Position numbers and translations under genes: made by a program. The notes under the pieces are model-generated. The model was not told where the DNA came from, did not search any database, and was given only the letters and a program-made list of their open reading frames with translations. This document shows positions 56,935-64,000 of a DNA stretch of 64,000 nucleotides, piece after piece. Source of the stretch: Nothopassalora personata (taxonomy: Eukaryota > Ascomycota > Dothideomycetes > Mycosphaerellales > Mycosphaerellaceae). Location of the stretch: assembly GCA_033816765.1 (NCBI GenBank), contig CM066299.1:620001-684000 (forward strand), written 5' to 3'. How positions within the stretch are numbered: position 1 is the first letter of the stretch; each line of letters starts with the position of its first letter.

Positions 56935-57264
56935 TTAACGCGCAGCACGTCGAGGCCTCAACATATCGATCATGCCAATGAAGCCCAGAATGGCAGCTCG
57001 ATCCTCTTCTTCGTTGAACTCAATGACCACCGCTTGTTCCTCAAATTCCGCTCTGCGCTCGCCATACAACGCCACTCTGCAGACTGGGCAGGTATGTCCA
57101 ACTCCCAACCACTCAGTGATGCATCGGCGGCAGTATATGTGCTTGTTACCGCACGCAACTTCGACTGGATCATTGAGATCTCCGTGACAGATGCTGCAGT
57201 CAGGGTCCGATGACGGTGTGGTAGGAGACACGAGCAGCGCTGTGGTGTCTCTAGGTGATGGCAT
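56935..57264 (-). CDS. Small RING-finger protein
   Basis: The protein has 109 residues with a C3HC4-type RING finger at 23-62: Cys23, Cys26, Cys38, His42, Cys45, Cys48, Cys59 and Cys62. The spacing Cys38-x3-His42 is longer than the usual C-x-H. The C-terminal 40 residues are acidic then hydrophobic (EFNEEEDRAAILGFIGMIDM) and form a possible helix. RING domains normally bind E2 enzymes and act in ubiquitin transfer; substrates are unknown. Unlike the broken RING gene at 12720-13406, all eight zinc ligands are present here. Single exon; the plus-strand frames across it are shadows. Confidence 0.75.
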   Translation of the reverse strand: MPSPRDTTALLVSPTTPSSDPDCSICHGDLNDPVEVACGNKHIYCRRCITEWLGVGHTCPVCRVALYGERRAEFEEQAVVIEFNEEEDRAAILGFIGMIDMLRPRRAAR

Positions 57265-57550
57265 GCTGTTTAGTGTAATAGGCTGGAAATTGTAGACGGT
57301 ATCACAATCGCAACCTTTTTCTCTCCGCGAGGGACAGATGCCTTATAGCCCGCTTTCAAATTCACTTGCAGACGACGACCATCGATTCACTCTTATGGTA
57401 GCAGATTCACTTACCAGTAGACTGAACGTCTTTCTATCTAGCAGGGGGACCGTTCGACCCAAGTGACTGCCTCATGGCATATCGCAAACGCCGGACAATG
57501 TTGGCAGTACATGTCGACCTCACGGCCTGCTCTAGACCTGCCGCCTTCTC

Positions 57551-58303
57551 GTGACAGGCGTGCCATCGTTTGAACCTCCATCATCCACAATACAGCAAAC
57601 GGACCAGACGGGAATATATCACATCATCAACGGCCCCAAGACCTCGCCCAAAATAGCTCAAACTCCCAAAGCTTCGAAAATACACTCAACGATCCACCCC
57701 AAAAACGGCCCAGAGCAGCCAGCAATGCACAAGCGACCCCAGAGAGCGCCTCTCACAAGTTGTACATCATCATCCACCTCCTCAAGTCTGCCAAAACCCA
57801 GAACCAACCCCTTCTCTAAAGAACTGGAAAATGCAGTTCCCACGAGCCTACAGCTCACACACACTGACAGCACCGACTCCGAGCAAGACATGCATAAGGG
57901 TCTGGTCCCGGGCATGAAGATAAGATGCCTCCAAGCGGGATCGGATCCAGTAGTTCATGAGGGCCGGGCATCGTTCCGACGCGATGCTCACGAGATCTCG
58001 CCGTGTAAGTTCTCATCAGTGGAGAATCCAAGCAGCCTGATGAGGTCTGGCTCGCTGCGGAGAATCGGCCAATCCCGCGAGAAAGGCACGGTGGAGGACG
58101 ATTTGATCTTGTATAAGCTGAGCGTTTACCCGGGCGAGCTGGCGACGGGTGGTGGAGCAGCGGGGAAGACGGTAAGGGGTGTTTTCGGTTGCGAAGAGAT
58201 GATCATGGGTTCTGCCGAGGGCGGTAAGCAGTGGGTATGGGCGAGGACCTGCCAGCCTGGCGAGCGTTTGCTGTGCAATTCGGACGAGGATCCGCGGGAC
58301 TGA
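57551..58303 (+). CDS. Hypothetical protein, low complexity
   Basis: An open frame of 250 codons. The first half is Pro, Thr, Ser and Lys-rich and likely disordered. The second half has a basic segment (SSLMRSGSLRRIGQSREKG) and a more ordered C-terminal part with LILYKLSVYPGEL. No domain, signal peptide or membrane segment. The true start could be an internal Met (for example codon 59 or 114). It lies between the RING gene and a frameshifted small ORF. The composition is plausible for a real but fast-evolving gene. Confidence 0.4.
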   Translation: MTGVPSFEPPSSTIQQTDQTGIYHIINGPKTSPKIAQTPKASKIHSTIHPKNGPEQPAMHKRPQRAPLTSCTSSSTSSSLPKPRTNPFSKELENAVPTSLQLTHTDSTDSEQDMHKGLVPGMKIRCLQAGSDPVVHEGRASFRRDAHEISPCKFSSVENPSSLMRSGSLRRIGQSREKGTVEDDLILYKLSVYPGELATGGGAAGKTVRGVFGCEEMIMGSAEGGKQWVWARTCQPGERLLCNSDEDPRD

Positions 58304-58870
58304 GTGGTGACGGGTAAGTGGTGATGGATCGGGATGGTCGTAGATTGGGAAAAGGTCTCTTTCCCTGCCAGACGTGTCATGTTCCCTTGTGCTGATAAAG
58401 ATCCCTCCAACCTATATCAGGAGAGCGCCCATGTCTGGAATGGAGTCCTGGAAGTCAGGATGTGCACTATCATCGGAGAGTGGGTGGGTGTAGGGTGCCA
58501 CGCCGGTTTCCGCGAGAATCATCGTTATGGCATACGCTTACTGGGCAACGATAATGGGGGATGTGTTAATCGAGAGAATGAGCACCATGGTTGGGCATCT
58601 AGGTGTTCGTGACCAGCCCGCTGAATGCAAAACTCTGGGCAACAGCGTTACATTCATCGTTGAACAATGCCATTATCCTCGCCAGTGATGCTTCGTTAGC
58701 GCCACGCACGACGGGCTGACAGGTTGAGCGATTAGACGTCAGATCACCGGCTGCTTCCACCAGGTACCACCAACCTCCTAGTTCTGTCGTAACGGCTCCA
58801 GCAAACTCCCAAGGGCGTACATATCCCAGCCCAAGCCACACCTGATCCCACGAGAAATCATCTACAGCCC
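58304..58870. other. No supported gene
   Basis: Two short frames on opposite strands (58334-58612 plus and 58599-58901 minus) without recognisable features. Confidence 0.45.
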
Positions 58871-59193
58871 ATGGACGCCAAAACCTCAACCAGCTTCGCA
58901 ATCCTCCACCTCCACAAGCCCCGACTACGCACGGCTAAGACCTTCTACGAAACCATCGAGGCCGCCGTAGTCAACGCCCTGATCCGCGCCGCAGCTCAAG
59001 GAATCCATGACCCACCCCTCCCTCACAACTTCCCCAACCGGCGGTACGCCGTCAAGGTAGAAACGAAGAGGATCTTGGAGCCATCGAGCGCAGCATCAAT
59101 CTAGCATTCGGGAATCAGCGTAAGCCCGAAGGGGAGGACAACGATGTCACCGCAGCCCTGTGTGGCGCAAGTGGAGAAGCACGCAGTGGGTGA
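58871..59193 (+). pseudogene. Small hypothetical gene with an apparent frameshift
   Basis: From the ATG at 58871 one frame gives a helical, protein-like sequence (FYETIEAAVVNALIRAAAQG, then PNRRYAVKVE). Near 59070 coding character moves by one base into another frame, reading LGAIERSINLAFGNQRKPEG and ending at TGA 59191-59193. No GT...AG pair of plausible length bridges the change, so a single-base indel is likely, in the gene or in the assembly. The conceptual product is about 107 residues. No family recognised. It converges on SLX9, whose stop codon lies 94 bp to the right. Confidence 0.35.
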
Positions 59194-59286
59194 GGTCGGG
59201 AAGATGGCACGCTGTAATCGTCTTTCACGGCGTACCCAAAGTTCCGTCTGCGTGAATCTCCACTGGGCAGGACATGTTCCGTGCAT

Positions 59287-60015
59287 TCAAGCTCCAGCGA
59301 AAGCCTTGTCCTTCTCCATCGTACTGCCAATAAACCTCCTCAACGCCGCCCATCGATCAGCAGCCGGTCCATCGCCTTCTGCCTCCTCCTTCTTCCCCGC
59401 CGGCTTCCGCCCCGCCATCATCTGCGCCAAATTCCTCCTGAACCGCTCCCTCTCCCTCTCCTCCATCGCGCTCTTCTTCCTCATCGCCCCCGGCCGATAC
59501 TTCAAGCTCTCCATAACCATCTTCCCCTCACCCTGCACCGTCCTCCTCCTCCGCCGCCTCTTCTGCTTCCCCGCGCCTTCCACCTCCATCCCGTCACCTT
59601 CCTCCGAGATCCCGTCCCACGCCTCATCTCCGCTCTCATCAACATCCGGCAGCGCATCGGCAAGATCGCCAACGTCGGTGTTGAGCTTCTTGGCGGGCCG
59701 TCTGCGCTTCTGTTTCTTCTCCTTCGAGATGCCGGCGGCGTGGACTCTGTTGAGGAGCGTGTTGTGTTTGATGGTTCGTTTGTCCTTTTTGCTGGTTCGG
59801 AAGGTGTCGGCGAGGAGGGAGAAGGTGCCGTCTGCGGAGGGAGTTTCGCCGGTGGATTTCTTGCGGGTCGTGCTGCTGCTGTCGTGCTCGCTGTCGTTGG
59901 GTGTCGTGGTGTCCATGTCGGTTGTGGTGGGCGGAGCATATTTGCCGCGCGGATCTGACGATGATCGCGATGCTGCCGCGCGAACTGTTGCGCGGCGAGA
60001 CTTGACGGGCGCCAT
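59287..60015 (-). CDS. SLX9: Ribosome biogenesis protein Slx9
   Basis: The protein has 242 residues, mostly charged and without membrane segments. Family hallmarks are present in order: an N-terminal MAPVKSRR basic start; the core TFRTSKKDKRTIKHNTLLNR at about 70-89; KKQKRRRPAKKL at about 100-111 followed by LADALPD; and the C-terminal SLKYRPGAMRKKSAMEERER with RRNLAQMM. Slx9 associates with pre-40S ribosomal particles in the nucleolus, assisting rRNA processing and small-subunit export. The length is usual for filamentous fungi. An acidic insert lies at about 122-142. A 297-codon open frame on the opposite strand is a shadow caused by Arg/Lys/Glu-rich codons. Confidence 0.85.
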   Translation of the reverse strand: MAPVKSRRATVRAAASRSSSDPRGKYAPPTTTDMDTTTPNDSEHDSSSTTRKKSTGETPSADGTFSLLADTFRTSKKDKRTIKHNTLLNRVHAAGISKEKKQKRRRPAKKLNTDVGDLADALPDVDESGDEAWDGISEEGDGMEVEGAGKQKRRRRRRTVQGEGKMVMESLKYRPGAMRKKSAMEERERERFRRNLAQMMAGRKPAGKKEEAEGDGPAADRWAALRRFIGSTMEKDKAFAGA

Positions 60016-60587
60016 GGTGGATGTGTACTATGGCTGAACACAAAGCTACGAAATATTGAAGGCGAGACTCGAGCACGTGTCGAGGTCACGATTTTGCGCC
60101 CGGGAGAAAGTCCACAGCGGCCGAGAGATGGCCGAGATTGTGCAGCAAGATCTAAGATTCACTTACACTGGGGTTTCGCTTTCACATGCGAATCACGACT
60201 TCATATGACCAAGTTCGTCCATGGGCCCGTCGCTTCCAGATGCCGGTAGTGGTGTGAGATGCAGGTGTCGCCTCCGACTTCAAACGAGCGTGGCCTCGTG
60301 TTAGACCCTCGTCTTGGCATGCGAGCAGTGATGCATATCTCGGCATGAGATCACCGCAGCGAGGGCGCTACTGTCCGTCGCGGCAGCATCTGAGTACCGC
60401 CCTACGATATCATATGTCAGCAGACTAGCGTTGACTGTTCTGTTCTGTTCACTGTCTCAAGTGAGTGAGACCCCTGGGACATTTCAGAATGGCAACCTTG
60501 TCTCCAATGACGATACAGATATGGCATTGCCTGTTGATCTGCAGCACTCGTGCGTTTTATAGCCCGGGACAGACGATCAATCACACC
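60016..60587. other. Intergenic
   Basis: Probable divergent promoter region between SLX9 (minus) and the small ORF at 60588 (plus). No other feature seen. Confidence 0.5.
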
Positions 60588-60827
60588 ATGTCGGGCAACT
60601 CAAGAACCTCAAGCGCCTGGAAGACACCAGCCCAGCATCCGACGCCACTGTCTAAGGCATACAACGCGCAGAATCCCGAGCTTCCTCTAGCAGAATCACC
60701 AAGTCTGGGAAGTCGTCCAAGTATCTCTTCCCCAATAAAAATCCTGGTTGAGCGGTTGGCAAAGCACCCTGAAACGGCAACGACCACTCCACACAGCAGA
60801 ACTCCGTTCAGCCTCCGACGTGAGTAA
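60588..60827 (+). CDS. Small Ser/Pro/Thr-rich protein, gene model uncertain
   Basis: The start has a good context (CACACCATGTC). The 79-residue product is rich in Ser, Pro and Thr with one helical segment (PIKILVERLAKHPETA). A GTGAGTAAG donor-like sequence at 60821 lies just before the stop, so the gene may continue. Downstream of 60850 one frame reads KKAPQAEARHKKAVIRV, then TAA, then EQARQRLKKNKSESRDPRLK and, after a TAG, further Lys/Arg/Gln-rich sequence to 61306. The intron implied would be only about 35 nt, so the model is not settled. The function is unknown. Confidence 0.35.
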   Translation: MSGNSRTSSAWKTPAQHPTPLSKAYNAQNPELPLAESPSLGSRPSISSPIKILVERLAKHPETATTTPHSRTPFSLRRE

Positions 60828-62401
60828 GCCTATAATAATCTATCAAATCACAAGCCAAGAAAGCTCCACAGGCTGAGGCACGTCACAAGAAAGCCGTAAT
60901 AAGAGTCTAAGATCCAGAACAAGCTAGGCAAAGGCTCAAAAAAAACAAGTCAGAGAGTCGCGATCCGCGGTTGAAGCAACGCGAAGTGCTCTAGGAGTCA
61001 GACCACACTCGCCGAGCAATAGGAAGAAGCGAAATGGCATACCAAAGCAAGAGAAGCAACCACCAGTCCAACAAGGTGTTATGCTACCGCACCAGAACCC
61101 AGCACACGCCGCAGAAGCACAATAAGGAGGAATACGACCTTGGCCACACCAGAACATGCCACAGCCAGCGACCGAAAATACTCCACACAGGATCCGATTC
61201 CAAAGAAGAGTTTGCTCCAGAAGCTCAAGTGTTTGTTCGAATTGGGCCTGATCAGCTTGTGTTGTTATGTACAACCGTTGGGACATTACTTGTAGACATG
61301 GAATGACGAATATCAGTCCATACTGAAAAATCCGCTAGACTCTGTAGCAGAGTTTTTCTTGTGGGCTCGAAATGCTCTCGATGGAATTCATAAAATATAT
61401 CATACTCTGTATGCACACTCTAATACCCTTGAACACCAACATACGTCCATCAGACAGCCCCCAACCCCCTCCCCCAAAAACTGGCCGGTCCTCGACAGCG
61501 TCAGATCATACCCACCCACCACCTTCCCCCGCAGACTTCGTGTCTCCGTGGTATCCAAGCATCCTCCGAGATCCCAACATAAAGAAATGTTCGCCCAATC
61601 GCGACTCCGAAGCAAATCTCTCAACAACTCTTCCATTGAAGCTCGCCCACCGCCCCATACCAAAGATGTGGCGGGAACGGGTGCTGGCGAATCCGCTCAG
61701 CTTTGGACTTGCAACATGTATTCCATGGTCTAGGATTTGGACTGAGAGTTGAGTGCGCTGGCTACCGAAGTACTGTGCCTGCCTTCCGATGCGATGAGCG
61801 TGAGGGGAAGAAAGGCTTTCCTACGCTGGTGAGAGTTTGAGGAGTGGGACGTGTAGGTCCCAATGGTATGGCGGAATGTAAAAAGTGCTTGGCAGGCGGC
61901 AGTGATAAACGTTGAGGTTGGATGCTTGATGCAGAGATCGTTTTTGGGAAGGTATGTAGTCTTGTCACGACTGGTAGACCGCCTTTTCGGGCTCCTGTGC
62001 GTTTTGATACTCGCTAAGCGTTATACTTTGCCATTTTATATTCTCATGGTGCTTGCCGGGGACTTCCGGCCATTACTTGAGTCGACCTTTTGCGCGTACA
62101 TTGCTTCGATTCACGCTTCTGTTCCTGATACCGATCTGGATACAGATGTTACGTGACGTTGTCGTACTTCTCGTGCTGTGTCGCGTCCAACATTCAGATC
62201 TTCTACAATCTCTCTGGCGGATTCGCCTGGGCTATCATGCTTCTTCCCTGCCGAATAATTGACAGCTTCATCGATCTTCATCGACACATGCTTCTTCAGT
62301 GTTGGCAGTCTGATCACCAGGTCGACAAGGTCGACGAGATCGATCTTGACTTTCGATTTCATCTTACCAAGCTTTTCTTCTTGCTTCGAAAGGTCGGTCA
62401 G
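60828..62401. other. Possible decayed continuation, then no supported gene
   Basis: 60850-61306 may hold a basic/Gln-rich continuation of the preceding ORF with two interrupting stops. From 61307 to 62401 only short frames without domains are seen. Confidence 0.35.
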
Positions 62402-63208
62402 CTATATGCGGCGGTACTGTTTGCCGCCATTGCTGTACACGCGAGCGGATCGGAAGCGGAAATGGAGGTCGCAAACTTGCGCTTTGGGAACGATGGTCGG
62501 CAGTTGATCGATCAATTTGCTTAGGTTGCCGACGAAGCTGTCGTGTCTATCGATATCAAGAGTAGGAGGATCTGGAGGGTGGAACGATGCATGATCCCAC
62601 ATCCCAAGGTAGATGATGATCAAAGGTGCAGGGGCTTGGAATGGCATGTACGTTGGCATTGTGTTCGATAATGCCTTCACCACGTCCCTCCGTGGTGCGC
62701 AGTACTCTACCTCATCGATGCAGAACTCAACATACTCGCCTCTTCCCGGATCAGGCATGCCGGGCCAGTTGGCGGTGTTGAGGTCGAGCCGCGGCGGGCG
62801 TAGCTTAATAAATTCCTTCAAGCCGACGTCGAAGAGCTTCGCGCATGCTTTGACAGGCTTGCGGCCACAGCGCTCGATATGCTTCAGCTGGTTTTGCGTT
62901 GCGTTGATGTATGTCTTGCCGGCTACACTGTTCCCTAGCCACGTGTCTCCCGCCGCTTTACGCACGACCTTCTGCAGCAGCTCGGGCGGCAAGTCGACAA
63001 GGCTCTGCCGTGGTGCTACGGACTCGAGAAGCTCTCTTGGCCTTGCTACACCTCCTTCCTGTAGTAGAAATCGGCACTGGTGTATTCTGGCTTGGAGATT
63101 CCAGATGATGTCTCGTGAGTCGACCCTAGCACTGTCATTGCCTGCTCGGAGGGTTGGATCGAGCTCTGATCCACGAGGCGGAGAAGATTGTTTACGCGTT
63201 CCTGAATC
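62402..63208 (-). CDS. F-box-like protein, 5' exon not identified
   Basis: The minus strand is open for 268 codons from just after a TGA at 63209-63211 to the stop at 62402. The sequence includes SLVDLPPELLQKVVRKAAG (an F-box-like start), then YINATQNQLKHIERCGRKP, a central RLDLNTANWPGMPD block and a hydrophobic strand PLIIIYLGMW, ending in basic residues. No ATG precedes the F-box-like part; GATTCAG at the upstream edge looks like a splice acceptor, so an upstream exon is expected. The family's role as a possible SCF receptor is inference. The 218-codon plus-strand frame at 62613-63269 is a shadow. Confidence 0.55.
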   Translation of the reverse strand, partial: DSGTRKQSSPPRGSELDPTLRAGNDSARVDSRDIIWNLQARIHQCRFLLQEGGVARPRELLESVAPRQSLVDLPPELLQKVVRKAAGDTWLGNSVAGKTYINATQNQLKHIERCGRKPVKACAKLFDVGLKEFIKLRPPRLDLNTANWPGMPDPGRGEYVEFCIDEVEYCAPRRDVVKALSNTMPTYMPFQAPAPLIIIYLGMWDHASFHPPDPPTLDIDRHDSFVGNLSKLIDQLPTIVPKAQVCDLHFRFRSARVYSNGGKQYRRI

Positions 63209-63211
63209 TCA

Positions 63212-63917
63212 GGCTATCGTCTTCGAGAAAGGTCCTCGCAGGATGATCCTAGTTGCAGGACGAGTGTAACACCTATGATCAATGTCAGCTTCGTCCCCAG
63301 GCAAGCAGTAGTACTACAACACCATGCACCGAGCTCGAGGTATACGCAAGAGAGTACTATGTGCGTAGACTGTCTATCAGCCGACTTACGAGATTGCTTC
63401 GGCAGTCGACCTCGCAGCGCTTAGCAGCCTCTGGGCCCGCCACTGTCCTTCGCTCTTGACAGGAGCAGAACTTCGGCCGCTTCTGTGCTGCAATGACACA
63501 GTTATTCTGCGCGTTTATCGTGGCAAGCACGAGATCTGTTGATGGCGATTGTAGACGGTGTCCGAACGAAAAGCAGATATAAGCGCGTGTTCATGTGCGG
63601 ATCCGAGACATGTATGCATCGCCATTCACCAGGTTGTGACGCGACGCGACATTGGACCCTGGAGCACTTTCTCGATACTCGCACAATAGATGTTGTTCAT
63701 TCACGCGCACCGTCAGACACGGGATACATAAAGTCGTCTTTCTTGAACCCGTCTTCTCCCAATACACACCCTCGGCCAACCGCTTCAGACTACCGCAGAC
63801 TCGACATCCACCACCGCAAATAGCAGAAGGACATCAGACAGCCCTCCGGTAAGCACGTGAAGCCATGAAGTATGGATATATCGAAGCTGACAGACAACAG
63901 CCATTGCATTCGACACC
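63212..63917. other. Intergenic; probable promoter of the last gene
   Basis: No gene is supported; the upstream exon of the F-box-like gene may lie here. The DNA before 63918 (CGACACC) is a usual fungal start context. Confidence 0.4.
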
Positions 63918-64000
63918 ATGTCTTCCTCACAGACCATCCCCATCCTCGCCATCGGCAAGGATGGCAAGTCCTTCCACCGCGGCACCATCCCGCTCGCCGA
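63918..64000 (+). CDS. Start of a gene leaving the window
   Basis: ATG at 63918 in the context ACACCATGTC opens a frame to the window edge (27 residues: Ser-rich start, then IPILAIGKDGKSFHRG). No stop is reached and no domain can be named. Third-position C is very frequent, as in well-expressed genes of this window. Confidence 0.6.
   Translation, partial: MSSSQTIPILAIGKDGKSFHRGTIPLA

Noticed and set aside
59144..60037. 297-codon open frame on the plus strand
   Set aside because: It is antisense to SLX9, whose family motifs are clear on the minus strand; its Ser/Leu/Pro-rich content comes from complementing Arg/Lys/Glu codons.
62613..63269. 218-codon plus-strand frame
   Set aside because: The minus strand carries an F-box-like protein over the same bases with a recognisable motif; the plus frame has none.
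1..64000. CRISPR arrays, rRNA genes or a biosynthetic cluster
   Set aside because: No regularly spaced repeats, rRNA-like sequence, or set of functionally linked enzymes was seen; the single peroxygenase has no obvious pathway neighbours.

Overview
The window looks like nuclear DNA of a filamentous ascomycete, most likely a dothideomycete. Genes are short with few, small introns (about 50 nt, GT...AG). Several families are typical of such fungi: Alt a 1-like secreted protein, heme-thiolate peroxygenase, SUR7/PalI, fungal F-box-like paralogues and Slx9. Transposon copies are riddled with TAG/TAA codons in otherwise intact frames, which is the footprint of repeat-induced point mutation (RIP). 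The class assignment is inference.

Layout. Bases 1-5.3 kb: the acidic C-terminus of a gene running in from the left, weak ORFs, then a secreted AA1-like protein gene (minus). 5.3-7.05 kb: AT-rich DNA with a tandem duplication and a composite palindrome built from a terminal-inverted-repeat element. 7.2-11.3 kb: three related minus-strand genes in a row, one intact, one with a single stop, one shattered. 11.8-13.4 kb: a two-exon unknown gene and a broken RING gene. 13.6-14.1 kb: a clean copy of the same TIR element with a perfect 10-bp target duplication. 15.5 kb: an F-box-like gene. 16.2-21.3 kb: almost empty. 21.3-22.8 kb: an RRM protein. 23-35 kb: a graveyard with spherulin-4-like, MYND and other broken genes. 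35.2-36.5 kb: a RIP-damaged Tc1/mariner element. 37.86-45.13 kb: a complete but RIP-killed Ty1/copia LTR retrotransposon on the minus strand.

The right third is a healthier gene neighbourhood. It holds a secreted peroxygenase (46.1 kb), an NB-ARC relic (48.4 kb), a PQ-loop vacuolar transporter (51.3 kb), a SUR7-type membrane protein (54.1 kb), an F-box-like gene (56.0 kb), a small RING protein (57.0 kb), SLX9 (59.3 kb), another F-box-like gene (62.4 kb) and the start of a gene leaving the window at 63.9 kb. No operon-like or biosynthetic cluster logic links these genes.

The most unusual item is inside the copia element. Between pol and the 3' LTR, on the strand opposite to gag-pol, lies a 361-codon frame with no frameshift and 16 internal stops, all TAG or TAA and none TGA. 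It reads as a once-functional antisense gene carried by the retrotransposon and later hit by RIP. Also notable are the half-tRNA-iMet primer binding site, the inverted-duplication composite at 6.0-7.05 kb, and the graded decay of the tandem gene triplet.
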